A stretch of DNA of 64,000 nt from Burkholderia oklahomensis C6786. Its GTDB lineage: Bacteria; Pseudomonadota; Gammaproteobacteria; Burkholderiales; Burkholderiaceae. The notes beneath the pieces were generated by a model. It ran no database searches. It was not told where the DNA came from and saw only the letters and a program-made list of their open reading frames with translations. The stretch spans positions 930,001 through 994,000 of the forward strand of contig NZ_CP009556.1 of assembly GCF_000959365.1 (NCBI RefSeq), given 5' to 3'. This document shows positions 8,716 to 19,542 of this stretch, one piece after another; the first letter of the stretch is position 1; the number at the start of each line of letters is the position of its first letter. The translations under genes and the position numbers were made by a program.

Positions 8716-10890
8716 ATGACGCAGCCCGCGTCGACGGTGCTCGACGCACCGCCGCCATTCGCGCCGTTCCACGACGGCGAGCTCGCCGCGCAGCGGCGCG
8801 CGGGCGTCACGGAGGCGGCCGACGCGTCCGGCCGCCGCGGCATCCGCACGTTCATGCCCGATCAGCATCGCGCGTTCCATGCGCAGTTGCCGTTCTTCGT
8901 CGTCGGCGGCGTCGACGGAGGCGGCCAGCCGTGGGCGACGCTGCGCGTCGGCGCGCCGGGCTTCGTGTCGTCGCCGGAGCCGCGCACGCTCGATATCGCG
9001 GGCGGTGCGCTGCGCGACGATCCGCTTGCCGGCAGCTGGCGCGTCGGCAGCCTGCTCGGCGGGCTCGGCATCGAGCTGCACACGCGGCGGCGCAACCGGA
9101 TCAACGGCGTCGTCGCGTCGCTCGCGGGCGATGCGATGTCGGTGACGGTCGGCCAGAGCTTCGGCAATTGCGCGAAGTACATCCAGAGCCGCACGTCGAC
9201 GCCCGCGCCGCCGCAAGAAGCGGCCGCCGCAGCGCCGCAGCGCCGCGATACGCGGCTCGACGCCGACGACCGCGCACTGCTCGCGCGCGCCGACACGTTC
9301 TTCATCGCGAGCGCGAATACGGCGGAAGCGGCGGGCGGCGCGCGCGGCGTCGACGTGTCGCATCGCGGCGGGCCGCCCGGCTTCGTGCGTGTCGACGACG
9401 ACCGCACGCTGACCACGCCCGACTACGGCGGCAACCACTTCTTCAACACGATCGGCAACCTGCTGCACGATCCGCGCGCCGGCCTGCTGTTCGTCGACTT
9501 CGAGCGCGGCGATCTGCTGTACGTCGCGGCCGACGCGGAGATCGTCTGGGACGGGCCGGCGCTCGCCGCGTTCGAAGGCGCGCAGCGTCTCGTGCGGTTT
9601 CGGATTCGCGAAGTGCGGCGCAGCGCGGCGGCGCTGCCGTTTCGGTGGTCGCCTGCGCAGTTCGCGCCGCAGTTTGCCGGGCGGGATGGTTTGGTGTCTG
9701 CGCCTGCGGTTGCGGCTGCGCTTGCGTCGTCGGCATTGGCATCTGCATCTACGGCGGCGTTAGCATCGGCAACGGCAACGGCAACGGCCTTGGCGGTTGC
9801 GTCGCCGCCGGACGCGGGCTGGCGCGCGCTAGTCGTCGCGGCAGTATGCGACGAGACGCCGGACGTGCGCTCGTTCTATCTCGAAGCCGCGGACGCGCGG
9901 CCGCTCGCGCCGTTCGAACCGGGCCAGCATCTGACGATCCGGCTGCCCGCCGCCGGGCGATCTTCGCCGCCGATCCGCAGCTACACGCTGTCCGACGCGT
10001 TCGACGGCCGACGCTACCGGATCAGCGTCAAGCGCGACGGCGACGCGTCGTCGTGGCTGCACGACCACGCGTCGCCGGGCGTGCGGATCGACGCGATGGC
10101 GCCGCGCGGCGCGTTCACGCTCGATGCGGCGAGCCCGCGGCCGGTGGTGTTCGTGTCGGCGGGGATCGGCATCACGCCGATGATCGCGATGCTCGATGCG
10201 ATGCTCGCGCGTCGCGCCGCCGGCGCGCCCGCCGATGCGGGCGCGAAGCGGATTCACTTCGTGCACGGCGCGCGGCGCGGCAGCGAGCGGCCGTTCGCCG
10301 CGCATCTCGCCGCCGCTGCGCGTGCGCATCCGGCGTTGTCTGTGCACTTGTTCGACAGCCGGCCGGACCACGCATCGTGCGGCGCGTCGCCGGGGCGTGT
10401 GAGCGTCGATGCGCTGAAGCGCCTGCTGCCGTTCGACAGCTACGACTTCTATCTGTGCGGGCCGACGTCGTTCATGAAATCGCTGTACGACGGGCTGCGC
10501 GCGCTCGACGTGCCCGACGAGCGCATCCGCTTCGAAGCGTTCGGGCCGTCGAGCGTCCGGCGCGCGGCGTCGCGCGACGACGCGGCCGCCGCCTCGAACA
10601 CCGGCGCGCGCACCGCGACCGTCGTATTCAGCCGGTCGCGGCGCACGGTCGAATGGACGCCGCGCGACGGCACGCTGCTCGAGCTTGCGGAGGCGCGCGG
10701 CGTGCCGGCGGCGTCGAACTGCCGGTCGGGCGCGTGCGGGACGTGCGCGGCGCGCGTGCTCGGCGGGCGGGTTCGCCACGACGGCGCGATTGAGGCGGAC
10801 GTCGCGCCGGGGACGGCGCTCGTCTGCATGGCGACGCCGGATTGCGGCGGCGTGGAAGGCGAACGGCCCTGCGTGACGCTGGATCTGTAG
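8716..10890 (+). CDS. Three-module redox fusion: PNPOx-like, flavin reductase, 2Fe-2S ferredoxin
   Basis: A 724-residue fusion. Residues about 1-310 resemble the pyridoxamine 5'-phosphate oxidase/FMN-binding split-barrel family. A repeat-rich Ala/Ser/Thr linker (about 325-365) follows. Then a ferredoxin-NADP-reductase-like module carries the flavin-binding RSYTLSDA and GIGITPMIAML motifs, and the C-terminal plant-type ferredoxin holds the cluster motif CRSGACGTC (Cx4Cx2C) with a final Cys in VCMATP. It should pass electrons from NAD(P)H through flavin and the 2Fe-2S centre to the N-terminal flavin site. The start at 8716 has AAGGAG nine bases upstream; an in-frame GTG at 8701 lies within that region and is less likely. 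It follows the GST gene. Physiological substrate unknown. Confidence 0.88.
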   Translation: MTQPASTVLDAPPPFAPFHDGELAAQRRAGVTEAADASGRRGIRTFMPDQHRAFHAQLPFFVVGGVDGGGQPWATLRVGAPGFVSSPEPRTLDIAGGALRDDPLAGSWRVGSLLGGLGIELHTRRRNRINGVVASLAGDAMSVTVGQSFGNCAKYIQSRTSTPAPPQEAAAAAPQRRDTRLDADDRALLARADTFFIASANTAEAAGGARGVDVSHRGGPPGFVRVDDDRTLTTPDYGGNHFFNTIGNLLHDPRAGLLFVDFERGDLLYVAADAEIVWDGPALAAFEGAQRLVRFRIREVRRSAAALPFRWSPAQFAPQFAGRDGLVSAPAVAAALASSALASASTAALASATATATALAVASPPDAGWRALVVAAVCDETPDVRSFYLEAADARPLAPFEPGQHLTIRLPAAGRSSPPIRSYTLSDAFDGRRYRISVKRDGDASSWLHDHASPGVRIDAMAPRGAFTLDAASPRPVVFVSAGIGITPMIAMLDAMLARRAAGAPADAGAKRIHFVHGARRGSERPFAAHLAAAARAHPALSVHLFDSRPDHASCGASPGRVSVDALKRLLPFDSYDFYLCGPTSFMKSLYDGLRALDVPDERIRFEAFGPSSVRRAASRDDAAAASNTGARTATVVFSRSRRTVEWTPRDGTLLELAEARGVPAASNCRSGACGTCAARVLGGRVRHDGAIEADVAPGTALVCMATPDCGGVEGERPCVTLDL

Positions 10891-11081
10891 CGCGGCGGCG
10901 GCGAGCGGGACGGACGAAACACGTCGCGCGAACGTCGAAAGAACGTCGGGACGGCGCATTGCCGCAGCGCGCATGCGGCGTTCGCTTGCTTCGATGCGCG
11001 TTCGCGATAGACCGGCGTCGACCATCGATTGCAGGCGGGCATGCCGACGCCGTCGCGGCGGCGGATGCCGCGACGGCACAG

Positions 11082-11180
11082 GCGAACGAGCGAACGAGCG
11101 AACGAGCGAACGGGCGAACAGGCGAACAGGCGAACAGGCGAACAGGCGAACAGGCGAACAGGCGAACAGGCGAACAGGCG
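11082..11180. repeat. 8-bp tandem repeat (GCGAACAG/GCGAACGA), about 12 copies
   Basis: Consecutive 8-base units, first GCGAACGA then GCGAACAG, run for about 99 bp in the 627-bp gap between the redox fusion and nupC. The rest of the gap (10891-11081 and 11181-11517) has no supportable gene. Such repeats vary in copy number by slippage and are common in the B. pseudomallei group. Confidence 0.9.
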
Positions 11181-11517
11181 ACCTCGCGTCGCTGCGCCCG
11201 TCGCCGCAGGCGCAGCGACGCGGAGCGCTCGCGCGCTTCACGCCTTTCCTCGCGCCGGCGAGCCAGCATCGTCGCTCCGGGCCGCTGTTCGCTTACCTCG
11301 CCAAAATCCCGCTGACAATCCAAATCACGCACGGCGCTAGCGCCCGCACCTCTTTCGTTCCCCGATCGATCCGACCACTGGCGTTCGCCGTCCGCGCACG
11401 TTATGTTCTCGTCCGGCGAATGGACGGACTCGTCCGTCCGATCGAACCGGCCGGCGAGCCGGATCGGCCGCGCCGGCGACGGCGGCGGCCTCTCATTCCA
11501 TCACCCGAGGTACGTTC

Positions 11518-12792
11518 GTGGACATCTTGCGCAGCTTGTGTGGCATCGTGGTATTGCTCGGCGTCGGTTACGCGCTGTCGATCAACAGGCGGACGATCAG
11601 CGCCCGCACCGTCGTCACGGCGCTCGCGACGCAGCTCGTGATCGGCTCGCTCGTGCTGTTCGTGCCCGTCGGCCGCAACGCGCTCGCGGCGACCGCGCAC
11701 GCCGTCAACAGCGTGCTCGAGATGGGCCAGCACGGCGTCGCGTTCCTGTTCGCCGGCCTCGTCGGCGACAAGATGTTCGCGCTCTTCGGCGACGGCGGCT
11801 TCGCGTTCGCGCTGCGCGTGCTGCCGATGATCGTGTTCGTCACGTCGCTGATCGCGGTGCTGTACTACATCGGCGTGATGAAGTGGCTGATCGCGATCGT
11901 CGGCACGGCGATGGCGAAGCTGCTCGGCGTGAGCCGCATCGAAGCGTGCTCGGCCGTCGCGACGATCTTCCTCGGCCAGAGCGAGATGCCCGCGTTCGTG
12001 AAGCCGTTCATCCGGCGGATGAACGGAACCGAAGTGTTCGCGGTGATGTCGAGCGGCATGGCGTCGGTCGCGGGCTCGGTGCTCGCCGGCTACGCGGGGC
12101 TCGGCGTGAAGATGGAGTACCTGCTCGCCGCGTCGTTCATGGCGATCCCGGGCGGCCTCTTGTTCGGCAAGATGCTGTGCCCGACGACCGAGCCTTCCCG
12201 CGTCGTCGTCGATTCGCTCGAGTTCGACGAGAAGCGCGCGGCGAACGTGATCGAGGCGGCCGCGTCCGGCGCGGGCGTCGGGATGCGGATCGCCGTGAAC
12301 GTCGGTACGATGCTGATCGCGTTCATCGGGCTGATCGCGCTCTTGAACGCGATGGTCGGTCTCGTCGCCGGCTGGCTCGGCTTTGCCGGCGTCACGCTGC
12401 AATCGCTGCTCGGCGCGCTGTTCTCGCCGCTCGCGTGGCTGATCGGCGTGCCGTGGCAGGATGCGTCGGTGGCCGGCAGCTTCATCGGCCAGAAGCTGAT
12501 CCTGAACGAGTTCGTCGCGTACGGCGCGCTGTCGCCTTATCTGAAGGACGCCGCGCAGGTCGCCGCAGCCGGGCTGCCCGTGCTCGCGCCGAAGACGATC
12601 GCGATCGTGTCGTTCGCGCTGTGCGGCTTCGCGAACTTCTCGTCGATCGCGATCCTGACGGGCGGCTTCACTGCGGTCGAGCCGGATCTGCGTTCCCACG
12701 TCGCGCGCTACGGAATGCGCGCGCTCGCGGCCGCGACACTGTCGAACCTGATGAGCGCGACGATCGCCGGCCTGTTCCTGTCCCTTTCCTGA
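11518..12792 (+). CDS. nupC: Concentrative nucleoside transporter (NupC/CNT family)
   Basis: A 424-residue inner-membrane symporter that imports nucleosides using an ion gradient. The CNT order is visible: N-terminal helices, gating domain, [14 protein letters not shown] (about 158-171) on the first re-entrant hairpin, and the family signature [13 protein letters not shown] (about 324-336), which forms the nucleoside site. It starts with GTG after the AGG of CCGAGGTACGTTC, so initiation is weak. deoC follows 13 bp downstream, and deoA and cdd come later, so this operon imports nucleosides and feeds their sugar and base into central metabolism. Confidence 0.92.
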   Translation: MDILRSLCGIVVLLGVGYALSINRRTISARTVVTALATQLVIGSLVLFVPVGRNALAATAHAVNSVLEMGQHGVAFLFAGLVGDKMFALFGDGGFAFALRVLPMIVFVTSLIAVLYYIGVMKWLIAIVGTAMAKLLGVSRIEACSAVATIFLGQSEMPAFVKPFIRRMNGTEVFAVMSSGMASVAGSVLAGYAGLGVKMEYLLAASFMAIPGGLLFGKMLCPTTEPSRVVVDSLEFDEKRAANVIEAAASGAGVGMRIAVNVGTMLIAFIGLIALLNAMVGLVAGWLGFAGVTLQSLLGALFSPLAWLIGVPWQDASVAGSFIGQKLILNEFVAYGALSPYLKDAAQVAAAGLPVLAPKTIAIVSFALCGFANFSSIAILTGGFTAVEPDLRSHVARYGMRALAAATLSNLMSATIAGLFLSLS

Positions 12793-12805
12793 ACGAGGTG
12801 CTCGC

Positions 12806-13588
12806 ATGGAGCTTTCGCTGAATCGCAACCAATTGACCGAGGCGGCGCTGAAGGCGCTGCATCTGATCGATCTCACGTCGCTCAACGACGACGACACCGA
12901 CGAGAAGATCGCCGCGCTCGCCGCGTCGGCCGACACGCCGGTCGGCACGCCCGCCGCGCTGTGCGTGTATCCGCGCTTCGTCGGCGTCGCGCACGCGGCG
13001 CTCGCCGCGCGCGGGCTCGTGCTGCCTGTGGCGACCGTCACGAATTTTCCGCACGGCGCGGCCGATCCTGACGCGGCCGCGCGCGAGACGGCCGACGCGG
13101 TCGCGCTCGGCGCGAACGAGATCGACGTCGTGTTTCCGTATCGCGCGCTGCTCGCGGGCGACGAGCGGGTCGGGCGCGAGCTTGTCGCGCAATGCCGCGC
13201 GGCGGCGGGGAGCCAGTGCCTGAAGGTGATCCTCGAGACCGGCGAGCTGCGCGGCGCGGCGGCGATCCGGCTGGCGAGCGAGATCGCGATCGAGGCGGGC
13301 GCGGATTTTCTGAAGACGTCGACGGGCAAGGTCGCGGTGAACGCGACGCTCGACGCGGCGGCCGTGATGCTCGCGACGATCCGCGAAGGGGGGCGCACGG
13401 TCGGCTTCAAGGCGGCGGGCGGCGTGCGCACCGCGCAGGATGCGGCGCAGTATCTGTCGCTCGCCGAGCGCGAACTCGGGGCCGGCTATCTGACGAGCGC
13501 GACGTTCCGCTTCGGCGCGTCGGGGCTGCTCGGCAATCTGCTCGAGACGCTCGGTCATCGGGCGGGGGCGACGCGCGGCGCTTATTGA
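12806..13588 (+). CDS. deoC: Deoxyribose-phosphate aldolase
   Basis: Cleaves 2-deoxyribose 5-phosphate to glyceraldehyde 3-phosphate and acetaldehyde. The 260-residue class I aldolase keeps the Schiff-base Lys170 in DFLKTSTGK, the following Lys175, the second active-site Lys202 in [10 protein letters not shown], and Asp107 of EIDVV. It is 13 bp after nupC with a GAGGTG ribosome-binding site, so it is in the same transcript. Acetaldehyde produced here could be handled by one of the window's alcohol dehydrogenases (inference). Confidence 0.95.
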   Translation: MELSLNRNQLTEAALKALHLIDLTSLNDDDTDEKIAALAASADTPVGTPAALCVYPRFVGVAHAALAARGLVLPVATVTNFPHGAADPDAAARETADAVALGANEIDVVFPYRALLAGDERVGRELVAQCRAAAGSQCLKVILETGELRGAAAIRLASEIAIEAGADFLKTSTGKVAVNATLDAAAVMLATIREGGRTVGFKAAGGVRTAQDAAQYLSLAERELGAGYLTSATFRFGASGLLGNLLETLGHRAGATRGAY

Positions 13589-13637
13589 GCGATGCGCGGT
13601 GGCACGTGCGGGCACGCGGGGCGCGGTCGAGATCGAA

Positions 13638-13659
13638 GGCGAGCGGCGCGCCGCTCGCC
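13638..13659. repeat. 22-bp perfect palindrome after deoC
   Basis: GGCGAGCGGCG followed immediately by its complement CGCCGCTCGCC, 50 bp past the deoC stop. It would form a strong RNA hairpin and may terminate the nupC-deoC transcript or protect its 3' end, but there is no T-tract. From here to 14085 no gene is supported. Confidence 0.6.
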
Positions 13660-14085
13660 GGCGGCGAAGCCGAAGCCCGAGGTTGGGCCAACGCGCGGCC
13701 ATCGAGCGGGCCGGGGCATCGGCTGTCGATGCTGCGGCGAAGATGCAGGTTGCGTTTCCTGATGGGCGGAGAGAAAGCGCCGCAAGCCGTGATTGCAATG
13801 CGCCCGCAATGGTATCGGCGCTGCGTTGGTCGTCCGGGTCGCGCTTTGCGTCAGAGGCGGATGCACGCGCGACAGGCGCGACACGTTAGCGTGGATCTTC
13901 GATCGATACGCTGCAATTGCGCGAGACTCGCCCGATCCGAAGACCGAGCAACCAGTGACATGGCCGTGGTTCAACGCGAAGCGGGCGTTGCCCGTATCGA
14001 AAGCCGCGTTCCCGGCTGCTCGCGCCTTCCCGAGACGTAGCAGGCGATGCGGCGCGAAGAACGGCCACTTCGCGCGCCGACAAAG

Positions 14086-14265
14086 TCAATGAACCGGCGC
14101 GTAGCCGAGCTTCTCGACCCCATACGTCTCCATCCAGTCTTCTCGATCGTCGAATCCCATCGCCTTGGCGAGATGGTCGGCCATGTCCTCGGGTGTCGGC
14201 GTCACCGGCGAATCGTAGTAGCCCAGTGGTGCTTCCGCTTTCGGCATCAAGATGGCGTAGAGCAT
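14086..14265 (-). CDS. Small hypothetical protein (59 aa)
   Basis: A 59-residue acidic frame starting MLYAILMPKAEAPLGYYDSP and ending GYAPVH. It has a perfect AGGAGG ribosome-binding site seven bases before the ATG, the best in this stretch, and an ordinary amino-acid composition, so it is probably real despite its length. Features include an aromatic Gly-Tyr-Tyr turn, PTPEDMADHLAKAMGF, which looks like a short amphipathic helix, and DDREDWMETYG. I do not recognise the family. It lies in the islet between deoC and deoA, opposite to both. Confidence 0.55.
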   Translation of the reverse strand: MLYAILMPKAEAPLGYYDSPVTPTPEDMADHLAKAMGFDDREDWMETYGVEKLGYAPVH

Positions 14266-16313
<2,048 letters not shown>

Positions 16314-16400
16314 GCGCGCGCATCGGACACGTCGGAACGTCACACATGTCGCGTCGCGATGCGCGTTTGCGCAAGAGCGCACGCGAACGCAGACTGGTCG

Positions 16401-16460
16401 CGACGTGCGACGTGCGACGTGCGACGTGCGACGTGCGACGTGCGACGTGCGACGTGCGAC
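16401..16460. repeat. 7-bp tandem repeat CGACGTG, about 8.5 copies
   Basis: Eight exact consecutive CGACGTG units plus a partial one, in the 211-bp gap between deoA and cdd. Copy number is likely to vary between strains; it would change the deoA-cdd spacing. Confidence 0.92.
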
Positions 16461-16524
16461 GCCGCGCATCGCGGAACAAGAACGGATCCACGCCACATCG
16501 AATCAACGAACGAGGTAACACGAC

Positions 16525-16917
16525 ATGACGCACCACGCATTGATCGAAGCCGCAAAGGCCGCGCGCGAAAAAGCCTACGCGCCGTATTCGAACTTCAAGG
16601 TCGGCGCGGCGCTCGCGACGAAGGACGGCAAGGTCTTCCACGGCTGCAACGTCGAGAACGCGTCGTACGGGCTGTGCAACTGCGCGGAGCGCACCGCGTT
16701 GTTCTCGGCGCTCGCGGCCGGCTATCGGCCGGGCGAGTTCGCGACGATCGCGGTCGTCGGCGAGACGGACGGGCCGATCGCGCCATGCGGCGCGTGCCGG
16801 CAGGTGATGATCGAGCTCGGCAAGCCGACGCTCGAAGTCGTGCTGACGAACATGAAGGGCGACGTGCGCGTGACGAACGCGGGCGACTTGCTGCCGGACG
16901 CGTTCTATCTGGAATGA
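16525..16917 (+). CDS. cdd: Cytidine deaminase
   Basis: Deaminates cytidine and deoxycytidine to the uridine forms. A 130-residue tetrameric-type enzyme with zinc ligands Cys53, Cys88 and Cys91 (CAE and PCGAC) and the proton-transfer Glu55. Length and motif spacing are normal for the short bacterial class. A GAGGTAAC ribosome-binding site lies about 9 bases upstream. It closes the nupC-deoC-deoA-cdd salvage cluster; the 7-bp repeat separates it from deoA. Confidence 0.95.
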   Translation: MTHHALIEAAKAAREKAYAPYSNFKVGAALATKDGKVFHGCNVENASYGLCNCAERTALFSALAAGYRPGEFATIAVVGETDGPIAPCGACRQVMIELGKPTLEVVLTNMKGDVRVTNAGDLLPDAFYLE

Positions 16918-17074
16918 CGCGCGGCGTGAAATCGCCGGGGGCGTGCGCGAATCGTCGCGCCGCCCGGCGTTTCCCGCATTTCTCCGCATTGCTCCGCGTT
17001 TTCCTGCGATTTTCCGCGTTTCGCCGGCCGCTCTCCGGTCGCGGCTCGCGCATTCCTCTGTCGTTTTCCCTTCA

Positions 17075-17088
17075 TTGACGCGCGTCAA
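17075..17088. promoter_or_regulatory. FNR/Anr box upstream of the first BON gene
   Basis: TTGACGCGCGTCAA, a perfect TTGA-N6-TCAA palindrome. Its centre at 17081.5 predicts transcription starting near 17123 if activated at -41.5, 68 nt before the BON gene start. Confidence 0.8.
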
Positions 17089-17190
17089 GGTCCGCGCCGC
17101 GCAATGCGCGATGCTGGATTGCGTGCGCCGCCGCGCAGCTTTTTCGCTGCGGGCGGCCGCTTGACGAAACCGGTTGGCGAGGAGACGACG

Positions 17191-17838
17191 ATGAAATCCG
17201 ATGCTGTGCTCAGGCAAGATGTCGAACAGGAACTGTATTGGGATCCGTCGCTGGATGCGCGGCAGATCGACGTGTCGGTGCACGACCGCATCGTGACGCT
17301 GCGCGGCTTCGTGCCGAGCTGGGCGCAGAAGTACGCGGCGCAGAAGGCCGCGCAGCGCATCGCCGGCGCGCGGGCGCTCGTGCTCGAGCTGAAGGTGCTG
17401 CCTCGCGAATCGCCTCGCGACGACGAAGCGCTCGCCGCCGCGATCGTGTCTGCGCTCGCGTGGCAGGAAGGGCTCGCGGGGCAGGAGATTCACGTCGACG
17501 TCGACGAGGGCTGCGTGACGCTCACGGGCGAGGTCGACTTCGGCTATCAGCGGCAGGCGGCAGAAACGGTCGTGAGCCGGATGCGCGGCGTGATCGGCGT
17601 CGTCAACCGGATCGACGTGCACTTGCGCGACGCGGGCGAGACCGTGCGCGAGCGCGTCGCGGATGCGCTCGCGCGGCGCGCGCAGCGCGAGGCCATGCAT
17701 ATCGACGTCGATGAGCGCGACGGCGTCGTCACGCTGTCCGGCATCGTCGATTCGCTCGTCGAGCGGCGCGCGGCGTGCGGCGCCGCATGGTCGGTCAAGG
17801 GCGTGCGCGAGGTCGTCGATCATCTGAGCGTCGCGTAG
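17191..17838 (+). CDS. Triple-BON-domain protein (first copy)
   Basis: A 215-residue protein of three consecutive BON modules of about 70 residues: roughly 3-70, 76-145 and 148-215. Each shows the beta-alpha core with the conserved Gly (VSVHDRIVTLRGFV, VDVDEGCVTLTGEV, IDVDERDGVVTLSGIV). BON domains bind phospholipid or other surfaces in envelope-stress proteins such as OsmY, but no signal peptide is visible here, so the location is unclear. GAGGAG precedes the ATG at 17191. A perfect FNR box lies about 100 bp upstream. A close paralogue of the same architecture is at 51823-52473. Confidence 0.85.
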   Translation: MKSDAVLRQDVEQELYWDPSLDARQIDVSVHDRIVTLRGFVPSWAQKYAAQKAAQRIAGARALVLELKVLPRESPRDDEALAAAIVSALAWQEGLAGQEIHVDVDEGCVTLTGEVDFGYQRQAAETVVSRMRGVIGVVNRIDVHLRDAGETVRERVADALARRAQREAMHIDVDERDGVVTLSGIVDSLVERRAACGAAWSVKGVREVVDHLSVA

Positions 17839-17896
17839 GCGCGGCGGCGGCGCGCGGCGCTTGCGCGTCGTGCGCCCGGTGCTCGACACTGACCGG

Positions 17897-18111
17897 CGGC
17901 AAGCGGCAAGCGGCAAGCGGCAAGCGGCAAGCGGCAAGCGGCAAGCGGCAAGCGGCCAGCGGCAAGCGGCCAGCGGCCAGCGGCCAGCGGCCAACGGCCA
18001 ACGGCCAACGGCCAACGGCCAACGGCCAACGGCCAACGGCCAACGGCCAACGGCCAACGGCCAACGGCCAACGGCCAACGGCCAACGGCCAACGGCCAAC
18101 GGCCAACGGCC
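17897..18111. repeat. 7-bp mosaic tandem repeat, about 30 copies
   Basis: About 215 bp of 7-base units that change along the array: CGGCAAG at the left, mixed CGGCAAG and CGGCCAG in the middle, then a long homogeneous run of CGGCCAA. It fills the gap between the BON gene and the PfkB-type kinase gene. The ordered change of unit type is a record of repeated slippage and point change. Confidence 0.93.
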
Positions 18112-18230
18112 GTGGACACGCGCCGGAGCCGACAGTTCGACGCCAACCCGCACAGGTGCGACGCGGCGCGCGACTTCCGCCGCCGCGTTCGATTTTCCCG
18201 TTACCTTTCCGTTGCGAACCTTTTTGCACG

Positions 18231-19172
18231 ATGACCGAAATCGTCACCATCACGCCGAATCCCGCAGTCGACGTCGCGACGTCCGTCGACCGCGTGACCG
18301 ACACCCGCAAGCTGCGCTGCGGACCCGCGCGGCGCGACCCGGGCGGCGGCGGGATCAACGTCGCGCGCGTGCTGACGCGCCTCGGCGCCGATTGCGCGGC
18401 GCTCTATCTCGCGGGCGGCGACACAGGTCGCGCGCTGCGCGGCCTGCTCGCCGACGAGCGAATGCGCGCGAGCGGCGTCGACGTGGCCGACGAGACGCGA
18501 GAGAACTTTTCGGTGCTTGAAACGTCGACGGGGCGCGAGTTCCGCTTCGTGCTGCCGGGGCCGACGCTCGCGCCCGACGAATGGCCGAGCTGCATCGACG
18601 CGCTCGCGCGGCTCGCCGACGCGTCGCGCTTTCTGGTGATGAGCGGCAGCCTGCCGCCCGGGATGCCGGACGATTGCTACGCCCGCCTCGCGCGGCTCGC
18701 GAACGCGCGCGGCGCGCGGACGGTCGTCGATACGTCGGGGCCGGCGCTCGCGGCGGCGCTCGATGCGGGCGTCTATCTGGTCAAGCCGAGCTTGGGCGAG
18801 CTGCGCGCGCTGACCGGCCTGCCGCTCGACGACGACGCCGAGCGCCTCGCGGCCGCGCGCGCGATCGTCGGCAGCGGACGCGCGCAGATCGTCGCGCTGA
18901 CGCTCGGCGACGCCGGCGCGCTCGTCGTATCGCGCGACGACGCGGTGCGGCTGCCGGGCGCGCGCGTCGCGGTGCGCAGCGCGATCGGCGCGGGCGACAG
19001 CTTCGTCGCGGGGCTCGTCGACGCGCTCAATCGCGGCGCGAGCGTCGCCGATGCGTCGCGTTACGCGCTCGCCGCCGCGTCGGCGTCGCTGCTGAGCGCG
19101 GGCACCGCGTTGTGCACGAAGGACGACGTCGAGCGGATCTATCGGGAATTGCCGGGGACGGTCGAGGCCTGA
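18231..19172 (+). CDS. PfkB-family sugar-phosphate kinase (6-phosphofructokinase-2/1-phosphofructokinase type)
   Basis: A 313-residue ribokinase-superfamily kinase. The N-terminus ITPNPAVDVATSVDRV and the GGGGINVARVLTRLG substrate motif (about 39-53) are those of the hexose-phosphate (PfkB/FruK/LacC) branch. The catalytic Asp lies in GAGDSFVAGLVDAL (about 250-263), and KPSLGEL is present. The likely reaction is ATP-dependent phosphorylation of fructose 6-phosphate or fructose 1-phosphate; substrate is not decidable from sequence. No clear FNR box and no strong ribosome-binding site precede it. The long 7-bp repeat occupies the upstream region and could affect expression. Confidence 0.85.
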   Translation: MTEIVTITPNPAVDVATSVDRVTDTRKLRCGPARRDPGGGGINVARVLTRLGADCAALYLAGGDTGRALRGLLADERMRASGVDVADETRENFSVLETSTGREFRFVLPGPTLAPDEWPSCIDALARLADASRFLVMSGSLPPGMPDDCYARLARLANARGARTVVDTSGPALAAALDAGVYLVKPSLGELRALTGLPLDDDAERLAAARAIVGSGRAQIVALTLGDAGALVVSRDDAVRLPGARVAVRSAIGAGDSFVAGLVDALNRGASVADASRYALAAASASLLSAGTALCTKDDVERIYRELPGTVEA

Positions 19173-19542
19173 CGCCTGCGCGCCCGGTGCCCTTTCGGCA
19201 TCCTCGTTCCGGACCGCGCCTTGCGATTCGGCACCGCGCATACGCGATCGCTTGCATGGGCGTCAGAGGGCCGATTCGCGACATGCAGCGCGACCCGCGG
19301 AAATGCCCGTGGCCGTGGCGGCTGCACCGGGCGATTGCTCGTGTGCTCGTTCGAAAGCCCGGAAGCAAGCGTCCGATCGCCGAGACGCCGCCCGGCACCG
19401 TCGCGTGACACGCGACGTGCAGCGCAGCGCGTCACGCGACGCGGATCAGGCGGACGATCCGCGCATCCCGCTCCGGCATGATGCGCATCGGACGGGAGGG
19501 CGACCCGAAGAACCCGAAGAACCGCCCACCCGGTCCGCGCGC
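19173..19542. other. Gap between convergent kinase and ackA genes
   Basis: 370 bp between two convergent genes. No supportable gene, intrinsic terminator or regulatory palindrome is seen; a short direct repeat of GAACCCGAA occurs at about 19507-19522. Confidence 0.4.

Noticed and set aside
13638..13659. Palindrome after deoC as a standard intrinsic terminator
   Set aside because: No T-tract; kept as a palindrome only.
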